Below are positions 26,550-36,136 of a stretch of DNA of 64,000 nucleotides, piece by piece (within the stretch, counting starts at the first letter, position 1; the number at the start of each line of letters is the position of its first letter). A program made the translations under genes and the position numbers. Source of the DNA: Saprospiraceae bacterium (GTDB lineage Bacteria; Bacteroidota; Bacteroidia; Chitinophagales; Saprospiraceae); the NCBI GenBank assembly GCA_020627705.1, contig JAHDGJ010000001.1, positions 1-64,000 on the forward strand. The letters are read 5' to 3'. The notes under the pieces were generated by a model. That model ran no database searches, was not told the origin of the DNA, and saw nothing but the letters and a program-made list of their open reading frames with translations.

Positions 26550-26879
26550 TTAGTTGGCTCTTGATTTATAGAAGTTATTTAGCGAGACCATTTTGCTCAA
26601 CTCATACATAGAATCCGAATGGGCATTTAATTCCTCCATATGAAAAGGTTCAAAATTTCTACTTGTCGTAAATAATTTAGGATTATACTGTTTGAGGTAA
26701 AGGTTTGTAACGGCTAAAACAGAGAAGACAGCAACCAAAGAAGCCGCAATACTTAGATTACGAAATTTTTTTATTCTCCTTTTATTCTTAAGGTGCTCTA
26801 ATTTATTGTCTACTCTTTGCCACAGATGGTTGGCAGGAGCCTCCTTATAATTTCTTAATTTATCTTCAAATTGTTCCAT
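26550..26879 (-). CDS. Putative anti-sigma factor (single-pass membrane protein)
   Basis: A 109-residue protein with a short cytoplasmic N-terminus (EQFEDKLRNYKEAPANHLWQ, a pattern common in small Bacteroidota anti-sigma-like proteins), a basic stretch, one membrane helix (residues about 43-63, SIAASLVAVFSVLAVTNLYL) and a short periplasmic tail without a recognised domain. Its ATG overlaps the stop codon of the upstream ECF sigma gene (TAATG), strong evidence for coupled expression. No ZAS zinc motif (HxxxCxxC) is present, so the anti-sigma role is inferred from position and topology only. Confidence 0.6.
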   Translation of the reverse strand: MEQFEDKLRNYKEAPANHLWQRVDNKLEHLKNKRRIKKFRNLSIAASLVAVFSVLAVTNLYLKQYNPKLFTTSRNFEPFHMEELNAHSDSMYELSKMVSLNNFYKSRAN

Positions 26880-27418
26880 TACGAACCGAATTTATAGTTA
26901 AGTTTTTTTTTCAATAATTCTTTGAGTCTTTTCTTCGCAAGAATAAGTTGTGATTTTGAGGTGTTTATGCTTATCCCTAATTCTTCAGCAATTTCTCGGT
27001 GTTTATATCCTTCAATCACATATAGATTGAAGATGGTTCTATATCCCGTTGGCAAATGATTTAGCACATTTAAAATATCCTTATAGTGCATGTCGCCAAT
27101 AATGGTGGGTTGGAATTGGACCTGAACATTGTCGCTTTCTATAGACAAATGGAATACTTTCTTTTTTCTCAAATGCATTAAAGATTCGTTGATCATAATG
27201 CGTTTCATCCAACCTTCAAAGCTTCCTTCTCCTTTGAATCCGTCAATTTTTTTAAATATTTTATAAAAGGCTTCGACAAAAACATCCTCGGCATCTTCTG
27301 TATTTTTGATGTAACGTCGGCAAATTCCAAAAAGAAGGTCTTTATATTTTGCATAAAGCTCTTGTTGGGCATTTTTATCTGCCTTTTTACAACCTCGTAT
27401 GATGCGCTCTAAAGTCAT
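26879..27418 (-). CDS. ECF-family RNA polymerase sigma factor
   Basis: A 179-residue sigma-70 family ECF factor. Region 2 spans about residues 20-88 (LFGICRRYIKNTEDAEDVFVEAFYKIF, the core-binding and -10 recognition helix), and region 4 is C-terminal, with a helix-turn-helix EIAEELGISINTSKSQLILA. It recruits RNA polymerase to a regulon that cannot be identified from the sequence. The ATG at 27418 (MTLERIIRGC) is preferred over the TTG at 27424. Its stop overlaps the start of the putative anti-sigma gene by one base. It diverges from lysA, sharing the 27419-27568 intergenic region. Confidence 0.9.
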   Translation of the reverse strand: MTLERIIRGCKKADKNAQQELYAKYKDLLFGICRRYIKNTEDAEDVFVEAFYKIFKKIDGFKGEGSFEGWMKRIMINESLMHLRKKKVFHLSIESDNVQVQFQPTIIGDMHYKDILNVLNHLPTGYRTIFNLYVIEGYKHREIAEELGISINTSKSQLILAKKRLKELLKKKLNYKFGS

Positions 27419-27519
27419 ATGCAAGAACTCTTATGTATTGTAGATGCAAGTTGTTGATAAAATGGTGTATATGGCCTAAAAGTTATACCATTTTGACGAT
27501 ATCTAATGCGTAATATGGA

Positions 27520-27548
27520 TTGATAACAAACAAAAGAATCTAAATTTG
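27520..27548 (+). promoter_or_regulatory. Promoter of lysA-valS
   Basis: TTG (27520-27522), an 18-nt spacer and TAAATTTG (27541-27548) match the Bacteroidota consensus. The predicted transcript start is about 15 nt before the lysA ATG. Confidence 0.6.
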
Positions 27549-27568
27549 CTGTTTCAAGTTTTGTAAAC

Positions 27569-28804
27569 ATGTTAATTGAAAACGGACAAGTAAGTATACA
27601 ACCCAATGTATCAGTCAATGACCTGGTAGAAAAGTATGATTGTCCTTTGTATGTATATGATGGAAATCAAATTGAAGCGCAGTATGATAAGCTGGTCTCT
27701 GCCTTTGACTTACCAAAGTTGAAGCTAAATTATGCGTGCAAGGCCTTAACCAATTTAAGCATCTTAAAACTTCTCAAAAATAAAGGTGCGAATTTAGACG
27801 CTGTTAGTTTTCAAGAAGTTCGGCTTGGTTTAATGGCAGGTTTTAAACCAGAACAAATATTATATACGCCTAATTGCGTTGGCTTGTCAGAAATTCGTCA
27901 GTCTGTAAATGCTGGCGTCAAAATAAATATTGACAACCTTTCCATTTTAGAACAATTTGGAGTGGCGTTTCCCAATAAAGAGATTTGTATTCGTATCAAT
28001 CCGCATATTTTGGCAGGAGGAAATCATAAAATTTCAACTGGCCATATTGACTCCAAATTTGGCATATCAGTGCATCAAGTCCCTCATATAAAGCGGATAA
28101 TTGAAAATACTGGACTAAAAGTGAAGGGCATCCATATGCACACAGGCTCGGATATTTTGGATGCAGAGGTGTTTTTGCAAGGGGCCGAAATATTACTATC
28201 CATCTGTAAAGAATTTAGCGAAGTAGAATACATTGATCTTGGAAGCGGGTTTAAAGTTTCTTACAAAAAAGATGGTATTGAGACCGACATTGAAGATTTG
28301 GGCGATCAGATTTCTAAACGGATGAAAAAATTCTTCTCAGAAATAGGACGAGAATTAACGGTGATATTTGAACCTGGAAAGTTTTTGGTTTCCCAAGCTG
28401 GTAAATTTTTGGTTCGAGTAAATGTGGTCAAACAAACCACTGCAAATGTTTTTATCGGAGTAGATTCTGGACTCAATCATTTAATTCGGCCAATGCTTTA
28501 TGATGCTTATCATAAAATAGAAAATGTTTCGAATATTGAAGGAAGGGAAAGGATCTACAGTATTGTTGGATATATATGCGAAACAGACACCTTTGGAGTG
28601 AATAGGAGATTAAAGGAAGTTCATGAAGGAGACATTTTGGCTTTTCACAATGCAGGGGCATACTGCTATCAAATGTCGAGCAATTATAACAGCAGATATC
28701 GTCCTGCTGAGGTTTTAGTTTACAATGGCAAGGATTACTTAATCCGAGAAAGAGAAAATTTTGAAGATTTAATTAAAGGATTAGTACATCCTGAAATATT
28801 TTAA
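27569..28804 (+). CDS. lysA: Diaminopimelate decarboxylase
   Basis: PLP-dependent decarboxylation of meso-diaminopimelate to L-lysine, the last step of lysine biosynthesis, in the cytoplasm. The 411 residues form the alanine-racemase-like barrel plus a C-terminal beta domain. The PLP lysine is Lys58 in LNYACKAL. HMHTGSDI and the glycine loop DLGSGFKV bind the phosphate, and the second-subunit Cys is in GYICETDTFG. GAYCYQMSSNYNSR near the end is also diagnostic. It is followed after 4 nt by valS, so the two form an operon pairing lysine synthesis with valyl-tRNA charging. Confidence 0.95.
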   Translation: MLIENGQVSIQPNVSVNDLVEKYDCPLYVYDGNQIEAQYDKLVSAFDLPKLKLNYACKALTNLSILKLLKNKGANLDAVSFQEVRLGLMAGFKPEQILYTPNCVGLSEIRQSVNAGVKINIDNLSILEQFGVAFPNKEICIRINPHILAGGNHKISTGHIDSKFGISVHQVPHIKRIIENTGLKVKGIHMHTGSDILDAEVFLQGAEILLSICKEFSEVEYIDLGSGFKVSYKKDGIETDIEDLGDQISKRMKKFFSEIGRELTVIFEPGKFLVSQAGKFLVRVNVVKQTTANVFIGVDSGLNHLIRPMLYDAYHKIENVSNIEGRERIYSIVGYICETDTFGVNRRLKEVHEGDILAFHNAGAYCYQMSSNYNSRYRPAEVLVYNGKDYLIRERENFEDLIKGLVHPEIF

Positions 28805-28808
28805 GGAA

Positions 28809-31439
28809 ATGAGCATAAGCAAACATTTTACCCCAGCAGAAGTTGAATCCAAGTGGTACGAACACTGGGAAGAGAAGGGTTATTTTTATTCGACCCCAGA
28901 TGAAAGAGAGGCATTTACGATAGTTATTCCTCCTCCCAATGTTACAGGAGTGTTGCATATGGGGCATATGCTAAACAATACCATTCAAGATGTACTGGTA
29001 AGAAAAGCTCGGATGGACGGTAAAAACGCCTGCTGGGTTCCTGGGACTGATCATGCTTCTATTGCAACAGAGGCCAAAGTGGTCAAAATGCTTCGTGAAA
29101 AAGGCATTAAAAAGTCAGATCTCACAAGAGAAGAATTTCTAAAATATGCCTTTGAATGGAAAGATGAATATGGGGGCATTATTCTAAAGCAACTTCGAAA
29201 ACTTGGAGCATCCTGCGATTGGAAACGAACAGCGTTTACAATGGACGACTCTCGTTCTGAAGCAGTGATACAATGTTTTGTAGATCTTTTCAATAGAGGC
29301 AAGCTTTATCGCAAACAACGTATGGTTAACTGGGACCCTGAAGCCCAAACTGTTCTTTCGAATGAAGAAGTTATACACAAAGAAGAGCAAGGCAAATTAT
29401 ATCACTTAAAATATGCGGTAGTAGGAGAGCAAGAACGGTTTGTAACTATCGCTACGACTCGACCAGAGACCATTCTAGGAGATAGCGGGGTAGCGGTACA
29501 TCCAGAAGATGAGCGATATGCTGATCTTAAGGGCAAAAGGCTGATTGTGCCCTTGGTCGGCAGAGAAGTGCCAGTAATTTTTGACGATTATGTAGATAAA
29601 GAATTTGGGACTGGGGCCTTAAAAGTTACTCCAGCGCATGATGTCAATGATTATGAAATAGGCGAAAGACACAAGCTAGATCTGATTGATATATTTAACG
29701 ACAACGGGACGGTGAATGACAACGGAGTGCTCTACATAGGAGAGGATCGTTTTAGTGTTCGAAAACAAATTGTAAAAGACCTCGAGGAGAAAGGACATCT
29801 TGCGGAAGTAGAAGATTATGCACATAGTATTGGTCGATCAGAAAGAACGAATGCCGTGGTAGAGCCCAAACTATCTTTGCAATGGTACGTAGATATGAAG
29901 GCTTTAGCGGCACCTGCACTAGAAAATGTGGAATCCGATGAGGTAGAGTTTTTTCCTAAAAATCAAAAAAATACTTACCGTCATTGGATGACTAATATTC
30001 GTGACTGGTGTATCTCTCGACAGCTTTGGTGGGGGCATCGAATTCCTGCTTGGTATTACAAGGAGGATGTTTTTGTTGCCACTAATTTGGAAAAGGCTTT
30101 GGTACAAGCTAAAGAAAAATACCCGGGCATTAGCGCAGAAGATTTGAAGCAGGATGAAGATGTATTGGATACTTGGTTCTCTTCTTGGCTGTGGCCAATG
30201 TCAGTATTTGATGGTTTTAAAAACAAAGAAGAACTAGACTACTATTATCCTACGTCAGTTTTAGTCACAGGTTGGGATATTATATTCTTATGGGTTGCAC
30301 GAATGATTATGGCAGGATATGAATGGGAAAAAGTCAAGCCTTTTGATCATGTTTATTTTACAGGAATGGTTCGAGACAAGCAGCGTCGAAAAATGAGCAA
30401 GTCTCTTGGAAATTCTCCAGATGCTTTGCAGCTGATTGAAAAATTTGGTGCGGACGGTGTGCGTTTTGGAATGCTGTCTTGCAGCCCTGCTGGGGGAGAT
30501 TTGCTCTTTGATGAAAAGTTATGCGAGCAAGGAAAGAACTTTTCCAACAAACTTTGGAACGCTCTCAGACTAATCGAAATGTGGGAAGTGGATGAGACCT
30601 TACAAGCTTCACCAAAAGACGAATTGGCAATACGTTGGATTCGGAACCGAATGAACGAAGTGCTCAAAAGTATATCAGACAACTTTGAACAGTATCGATT
30701 ATCAGAAGCATTAATCACCTTGTATTCCTTTAGTTGGGGAGATTTTTGTTCTTGGTTTTTAGAAATGATCAAACCTCCTTATCAGCATAAGATAAGTGCT
30801 GAAGTCAAAAAAGAGGCCATTGAGATTTATTCGGACATTTGTAAATTATTGCATCCGTACATGCCTTTTGTTACTGAGGAAATATGGCATGCATTAAAAA
30901 CTCGAGAAGAAGGAGAGGATTGTATGAGTAGCAGTTATCCGACAATAAATGAGGTGGATGATAAGCTAATCGCAGATGTAGCCCTCATTCAAGATGTTGT
31001 TGCTAATGTGAGAGATGTCAGAAATAAAAAAGCACTGAAGAAGAATGATCTTCTTCAACTTCAAGCCATAAAGACTCCAAGGTTAGAAGATCTATTGTCG
31101 CAATCGGGGTTTAAAGAGCTCTTGTTTAAATTGGCAGTAATTGATGAATTGTCCCTTTCCGATGAGGAAGCTGATAATGCAGTTTCGTTTGTAAGCGGTG
31201 TGGAAAAATTTGCAGTGCTCTTGGATGAGGAAATAGACGTTGAAGCTGAATTGGCAAACTTATCTAAAGAATTAGAGTATCAAAAAGGATTTGTTTCATC
31301 TATCGAAAAGAAATTGTCCAACGAACGTTTTGTTTCGGGTGCTCCGGAAGCTGTGGTAAACAAGGAGCGCAAAAAATTAGCAGATGGATTAGAACGTGTG
31401 AAAGCGATTGAAGCCAGTATCGAAAAGTTGAAGGGTTAA
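28809..31439 (+). CDS. valS: Valyl-tRNA synthetase
   Basis: Charges tRNA-Val with valine and edits threonine; class I, cytoplasmic. At 876 residues it is full length. The HIGH signature is HMGH at residues 50-53 and the KMSKS signature is RRKMSKSLGN near residue 528. Between them lies the CP1 editing domain (TTRPETILGDSGVAVHPED). The anticodon-binding domain and a C-terminal coiled coil (EAELANLSKELEYQKGFVSS) complete it. It lies 4 nt behind lysA and ends at a hairpin terminator. Confidence 0.97.
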   Translation: MSISKHFTPAEVESKWYEHWEEKGYFYSTPDEREAFTIVIPPPNVTGVLHMGHMLNNTIQDVLVRKARMDGKNACWVPGTDHASIATEAKVVKMLREKGIKKSDLTREEFLKYAFEWKDEYGGIILKQLRKLGASCDWKRTAFTMDDSRSEAVIQCFVDLFNRGKLYRKQRMVNWDPEAQTVLSNEEVIHKEEQGKLYHLKYAVVGEQERFVTIATTRPETILGDSGVAVHPEDERYADLKGKRLIVPLVGREVPVIFDDYVDKEFGTGALKVTPAHDVNDYEIGERHKLDLIDIFNDNGTVNDNGVLYIGEDRFSVRKQIVKDLEEKGHLAEVEDYAHSIGRSERTNAVVEPKLSLQWYVDMKALAAPALENVESDEVEFFPKNQKNTYRHWMTNIRDWCISRQLWWGHRIPAWYYKEDVFVATNLEKALVQAKEKYPGISAEDLKQDEDVLDTWFSSWLWPMSVFDGFKNKEELDYYYPTSVLVTGWDIIFLWVARMIMAGYEWEKVKPFDHVYFTGMVRDKQRRKMSKSLGNSPDALQLIEKFGADGVRFGMLSCSPAGGDLLFDEKLCEQGKNFSNKLWNALRLIEMWEVDETLQASPKDELAIRWIRNRMNEVLKSISDNFEQYRLSEALITLYSFSWGDFCSWFLEMIKPPYQHKISAEVKKEAIEIYSDICKLLHPYMPFVTEEIWHALKTREEGEDCMSSSYPTINEVDDKLIADVALIQDVVANVRDVRNKKALKKNDLLQLQAIKTPRLEDLLSQSGFKELLFKLAVIDELSLSDEEADNAVSFVSGVEKFAVLLDEEIDVEAELANLSKELEYQKGFVSSIEKKLSNERFVSGAPEAVVNKERKKLADGLERVKAIEASIEKLKG

Positions 31440-31460
31440 AGGAAAAGTTGAGATTGCAAA

Positions 31461-31498
31461 AAAAAATAGCCCACTTGAAAATAAGTAGGCTATTTTTT
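31461..31498 (+). terminator. Bidirectional terminator between valS and the subtilase gene
   Basis: The stem AAATAGCCCACTT pairs with AAGTAGGCTATTT, with one C-A mismatch, and has T-rich flanks on both strands. It can serve the two convergent genes. Confidence 0.8.
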
Positions 31499-31515
31499 AG
31501 ATCTGAAATTTCTTC

Positions 31516-33177
31516 CTATGCGCCGGCTTTCGAACGCTTTATTTTCTTTTTTCCTTTTGTATTCATTGCAAGCTTAACTGCTTTATAAGCATTAACCACA
31601 CCACCACTTACACTCAAACTACTGAAAGGGACTTTTTTAGATTCATCTCCGGGTAGCAAAACTTCAAAATCTAATTTGTCTGAAGACTTCATAAGGATGT
31701 CTTTCACTTGAACTGCCGAAAGGCTAGGGAAGTAACTTCGAAGCAAGGCAGCTGTTCCAGCAATTACAGGAGAAGCCATTGAGGTTCCTTGAGCATTTTG
31801 ATATTTATCATCTGGGGTAGTAGAGTAAATTTGAACACCAGGAGCAAAGATGTCCACATTTTTTTTCCCATAATTAGAGAAGCCCGCAACACTGTTTTCT
31901 TCCCTTTTGTAAGACATCGCACCAACCTCTATCCATGTATTGGAACTTTTCTTTTTCCAAAACCAAAATCCAAATCCTTTTTCATAGGTATCATTCGGGA
32001 AGTTGTCCGTAGAGTCGTTATCCTGTGCCGAATTACCTGCTGCATGAACCAACAACACATCTTTTTTTGTTGCATAATGCACAGCCTTATCGACAGCTTC
32101 TTTGTTCCAGCTAAAGCCCTTGCCAAAACTCATATTAATCACAGAAGCCCCATTGTCGACAGCGTAAATAATAGCATTTGCTACATCTTTATCTCTTTCA
32201 TCACCGTCTGGTACAGCTCTCAAAGTCATGATTTGAACATTGGCAGCAACACCATCCATTCCTAAATCATTGTTTCTTATGGCGCCGATTATACCCGCTA
32301 CATGTGAACCATGAAAAGCATCAGGTCCTTCAAAATCATTATTTCCGTAACCAATCTCTTTTACATCATTGTAATTGTCTCCAACAATGGTTCGTGGGTT
32401 GAAGTCAGGGTTATATGCGTAATCCAATTGGCCTTGATAGTAATCAAACCCACCTTGAAATTGATTTTCAATATTTGCAAGAAGCTCATCGCCATTTTCG
32501 TAAGACTCATCATCTGACATATTTCTTGAAAGAATATTTTTGCCATAAGCAGCACCTGAGTCATTGGTTTCTACTGCCATAATGTTTGCTTTGTTTATTT
32601 CTTGCCCATCTAAAAGCGCTAGAAGCGATTTGATTCCTCCAAGAACATTCTTTTTCGTTTCCTTTAGGTTTTCAATGTTCTTTTCTGCACTTTCTCTTTT
32701 GCTTTCTAATTCTTTTTTTACCCTTTGATATTGTAGATATTCGTGCTTTTGAGATTTAGAAAGCGTTACAGGATTAGCGTCCTTAAATTTATAGTGAAAT
32801 TTTTTGTACAACCTTGTAGCTTCATAAGTGTCTTTTCCAACATTCTCGCCGTTTTTGCCACCAATAAAATTCCAACCGTGGACATCGTCAATGTAACCAT
32901 TGTTGTCATCGTCAACGCCATTGTCTGGGATTTCGTCCAAGTTTACCCACATGTTTTTAGCTAAATCTTCGTGCTCATGATCCACTCCAGAGTCAATCAC
33001 TGCTACCACCACAGGGTAGGAGCTTCTATTTTTTAATAATTCATCATAAGCTTTGTCTGTTCCAATTCCTTGATATTCACTAGTCATTGGATCACTATGA
33101 TACCAATTGTGTGGGGGTTCTTGTGCAAAAAGACGTCCTATTACTAAGAACATTCCCAATACCATAATATTTTTCAT
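31516..33177 (-). CDS. Secreted subtilisin-like serine protease (S8)
   Basis: Exported endopeptidase, 553 residues with a signal peptide (residues 1-18). The catalytic triad reads Asp62 in AVIDSGVDHEHED, His289 in HGSHVAGI and Ser466 in GTSMASPVIAG. The Asp-His interval (227 residues) is much longer than in subtilisin and contains a highly charged, helix-prone stretch (about residues 125-180, KKELESKRESAEKNIENLKE). NGVDDDNNGYIDDVHGWNF before it is common in Bacteroidota S8 enzymes and probably binds calcium. The protein ends in a basic tail with no T9SS domain, so it is probably periplasmic. A promoter-like TTG-N22-TAGCTTTA lies at about 33206-33238. Confidence 0.92.
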   Translation of the reverse strand: MKNIMVLGMFLVIGRLFAQEPPHNWYHSDPMTSEYQGIGTDKAYDELLKNRSSYPVVVAVIDSGVDHEHEDLAKNMWVNLDEIPDNGVDDDNNGYIDDVHGWNFIGGKNGENVGKDTYEATRLYKKFHYKFKDANPVTLSKSQKHEYLQYQRVKKELESKRESAEKNIENLKETKKNVLGGIKSLLALLDGQEINKANIMAVETNDSGAAYGKNILSRNMSDDESYENGDELLANIENQFQGGFDYYQGQLDYAYNPDFNPRTIVGDNYNDVKEIGYGNNDFEGPDAFHGSHVAGIIGAIRNNDLGMDGVAANVQIMTLRAVPDGDERDKDVANAIIYAVDNGASVINMSFGKGFSWNKEAVDKAVHYATKKDVLLVHAAGNSAQDNDSTDNFPNDTYEKGFGFWFWKKKSSNTWIEVGAMSYKREENSVAGFSNYGKKNVDIFAPGVQIYSTTPDDKYQNAQGTSMASPVIAGTAALLRSYFPSLSAVQVKDILMKSSDKLDFEVLLPGDESKKVPFSSLSVSGGVVNAYKAVKLAMNTKGKKKIKRSKAGA

Positions 33178-33341
33178 AAGTCGAGTCGTTAATTTAAAGA
33201 AGGCGTAAAGCTATGACTATTCAAAAATTAATGCTCAATTGCATGAAATAAATTTTTATTTATTGAACGAATTACATAATTTATTAATGTATCTTTACTG
33301 CACTTACCAACCTGCAGAAGAATCATTAAAATGATTAAAAA

Positions 33342-34208
33342 ATGAAACGGATTTTTCTTGCATTGTTTTTCTTAACATCCTTGTCTTACACTTCATTCTC
33401 ACAGTCCATGGAAGTTGGTGCCCAACTTGGCGTCATGGGGTATACTGGTGATCTTGATCCAAAAGAATTTAGTCAACATTTTGCGAACGCTCGAGGAGCG
33501 GTTGGACTACATCTGAAGTATAATGTTAACGACTTATTTAATGTCAGGTTAAATTTCTTGAAAGGTTCTGTTATTGGTCGGGATAGTCTTTCTGACGAAG
33601 AATGGCAAAAGCGAAGAAACCTTTCCTTCGAATCAGGCATTACGGAGTTCGCAATAATGATTGAAAACAATTTTCTTGGGTTCAATATTGACGAAAATGA
33701 AAACAAAACCTTTACACCCTATGCTTTTGCTGGTATAGCTGTGTATCGATTTAATCCTCGAACGCTATATCAAGGCGTTTACCATGACCTACAACCTCTT
33801 GGTACCGAAGGACAAGGACTTCCTGGTTTTGATGATAAATATTCTTTGACTCAAATTGCTGTCCCATTGGGGGGAGGAATTAAGATGAGACTTACGGATA
33901 AATTAAGTATTGGTTTGGAAGTGAATTCAAGATTTCTATTTACCGATTATCTCGATGACTTGAGTGGTACTTATGTAGCCTATGAAGAATTAATGGCTGG
34001 TAATGGCGAATTGGCCGCTCGATTAGCGAATAGAGAACATGAGTTTACTGGCATTGATACGCCTTATTCCCAACCCACTGGCGAAATTCGTGGTAAGGCA
34101 GACGTAAACGATTATTATATGTCAGCTATGTTTAGCTTATCGTATCACTTTAAGGGAAGTGGATTGAAATTTGGAAGATCGAATCAGATTGGTTGCCCTA
34201 CATTCTAA
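33342..34208 (+). CDS. Outer-membrane beta-barrel protein (DUF6089-like)
   Basis: A 288-residue exported protein with a signal peptide (MKRIFLALFFLTSLSYTSFS). The N-terminal MEVGAQLGVMGYTGDLDP resembles the DUF6089 outer-membrane barrel family common in Bacteroidota. Alternating amphipathic strands (YAFAGIAVYRFNP, IAVPLGGGIKMRLTDKLSIGLEV, DYYMSAMFSLSYHF) support a beta barrel. A weak promoter match (TTG 33263, TATCTTTA 33290-33297, spacer 24) lies upstream. Function is unknown; in related genomes such proteins are general envelope components. It is followed after 17 nt by recQ. Confidence 0.75.
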   Translation: MKRIFLALFFLTSLSYTSFSQSMEVGAQLGVMGYTGDLDPKEFSQHFANARGAVGLHLKYNVNDLFNVRLNFLKGSVIGRDSLSDEEWQKRRNLSFESGITEFAIMIENNFLGFNIDENENKTFTPYAFAGIAVYRFNPRTLYQGVYHDLQPLGTEGQGLPGFDDKYSLTQIAVPLGGGIKMRLTDKLSIGLEVNSRFLFTDYLDDLSGTYVAYEELMAGNGELAARLANREHEFTGIDTPYSQPTGEIRGKADVNDYYMSAMFSLSYHFKGSGLKFGRSNQIGCPTF

Positions 34209-34225
34209 TTTTTTAATTTTACCGA

Positions 34226-36136
34226 GTGTCAGAGTACTTCGGTGATATTGAAGCCCATTTAGTTAATCTTATCCAAAGGTATTGGGGATTTGAAACATTT
34301 CGCGAAGGTCAATTAGAACTAATACAGCGTACGATTAAGGGCTTAGATTCAATAGTCTTGTTTCCTACAGGTGGAGGTAAGTCTCTTTGTTTTCAAATAC
34401 CAGCATTATACTTCGAAGGAATATCCATTGTGATTTCTCCACTTATCGCCTTAATGAATGATCAAGTTAAATCATTGAGACACAAAGGGATTAGTGCAGT
34501 TGCATTAAACAGCAGTTTAAACAGCAGCCAACAAGAAATTGTCCGAAACAACCTCAGACTAAACAAATACAAACTTCTTTATCTTTCTCCCGAGCGGTTT
34601 ATTTCACCCAATTTTCAGCGTTTTATTCCATCGTTAAACATAGCTCAAGTTGCCATTGATGAAGCACACTGTGTATCGATTTGGGGGCATGATTTTAGAC
34701 CTTCATATTTGCGTCTAGCAGAAAATTTGCGTGAGTTAAATGTTCCTAAAATTGCCCTTACCGCAACCGCAACAATGATGACTCTCGAGGACATCAAAAG
34801 CTATTTGTCATTATCGTCTCCAAAAACGATTCAGACGTCTTTTAAAAGATCAAACCTTGCATTTGCTGTATGTTATTCTGAATATAAGCTTAAGTGGCTT
34901 CACGACTTTTTTAAGGTTCAAATGGGGTGTTCTATTATATATGTGCGTTCGAGACGAACTACCATGATGCTTGGGCAGCGCTTGGCGCAAATGGGGTGTA
35001 ACACAACGGTATATCATGCTGGATTGTCTAAAGCACAAAGAGAAAAAAGTCAATCTGATTGGATGAATGGCCGTAGTCAAATCATGGTCAGTACCAATGC
35101 GTTTGGTATGGGTATAGATAAAGGTGACGTTCGAAACGTGGTTCACTTTGATCCACCTCCGAGTCTAGAGGATTATTATCAGGAAGCAGGTAGAGCTGGT
35201 AGAGATCGGGCACAAGCACGGGCTGTGCTTCTTTACAACAATGATGATTTAGCAGCATTACAAAGAGATTGGGAATTGAGTTATCCAAGTGATAACCAAC
35301 TGTTAGATTTTTACAAATCAATACTTAATTTTTTGGAAGTTCCAATTGGTTTCGGAAAAGATCAGGCATTTGAATTTTATGATCATCACTTTCACGAGTT
35401 CACTGGATACTCTAGAAGAAAAATTTATTTTGGACTAGAAGCTTTACGCAAAATAGGCTTGGTTCGATTCTCTGATTCCTTTTTTCAGCACACAAAAATT
35501 CAAATTATTCGAGACAAAAGATCCATGTTCGAATTCTATGAAGATCATGAAGATAAAAAGGAATTCATTCAGGCTATACTGAGAAAATATGAGGGAGTGT
35601 TTACCTTACCAACAAGAATTAATGAGCTTGATCTTGCAAATCAATTGGGCATGGAACAAGGTGAGGTTATTAAAAACTTGCGACAGCTCGCTGAACAGGG
35701 ATTCATTTCACTGAGTTTAAATAGGAAGGAGAAAGCTATAATTTTTAATGAAAACCGAATTCCTATTTCTCAAATGGAAATCAGAAGTAAAGAATTTAGA
35801 AAGCTCCAACAAAGTGCTAAAACCAAAATTGAAAAAATTATAGAGTATGTAAAATTTGAGGATTGTAGTCAAAATTTTATCATAAGATATCTTGACCAAG
35901 GGGTTAATGAAGTATGCGGCATTTGTCACAATTGTAAAAGCAATGTAAAAAATGACACGTTAGAGTTGAGTACAAAAATTGCGACTAGATTAAAAAAATC
36001 ACCCATTGCGTTAAAAGCATTACTGGAAGAATTTTCCAACTATTCAGATGTCCAAATTCTTCAAGTGGTAAGAGATTTTCAGAGCGAAGAGAGATTAGGA
36101 TATACGGATAGTAAGTTGTTTTGGATAGAGGAATGA
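34226..36136 (+). CDS. recQ: RecQ-family ATP-dependent DNA helicase
   Basis: 3'-5' DNA helicase of the superfamily 2 RecQ type, acting in recombination and repair. It has 636 residues from a GTG start. Walker A is PTGGGKS (residues 47-53), the DEAH box is in AIDEAHCVSIWGHDFRPSY (about 144-150), and motif VI is YYQEAGRAGRDR. The RecQ zinc site is formed by Cys547, Cys564, Cys567 and Cys570. A short C-terminal tail replaces a clear HRDC domain, as in many Bacteroidota RecQ paralogues. Its stop overlaps the next gene's start (ATGA), so the two are coupled. Confidence 0.93.
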   Translation: MSEYFGDIEAHLVNLIQRYWGFETFREGQLELIQRTIKGLDSIVLFPTGGGKSLCFQIPALYFEGISIVISPLIALMNDQVKSLRHKGISAVALNSSLNSSQQEIVRNNLRLNKYKLLYLSPERFISPNFQRFIPSLNIAQVAIDEAHCVSIWGHDFRPSYLRLAENLRELNVPKIALTATATMMTLEDIKSYLSLSSPKTIQTSFKRSNLAFAVCYSEYKLKWLHDFFKVQMGCSIIYVRSRRTTMMLGQRLAQMGCNTTVYHAGLSKAQREKSQSDWMNGRSQIMVSTNAFGMGIDKGDVRNVVHFDPPPSLEDYYQEAGRAGRDRAQARAVLLYNNDDLAALQRDWELSYPSDNQLLDFYKSILNFLEVPIGFGKDQAFEFYDHHFHEFTGYSRRKIYFGLEALRKIGLVRFSDSFFQHTKIQIIRDKRSMFEFYEDHEDKKEFIQAILRKYEGVFTLPTRINELDLANQLGMEQGEVIKNLRQLAEQGFISLSLNRKEKAIIFNENRIPISQMEIRSKEFRKLQQSAKTKIEKIIEYVKFEDCSQNFIIRYLDQGVNEVCGICHNCKSNVKNDTLELSTKIATRLKKSPIALKALLEEFSNYSDVQILQVVRDFQSEERLGYTDSKLFWIEE

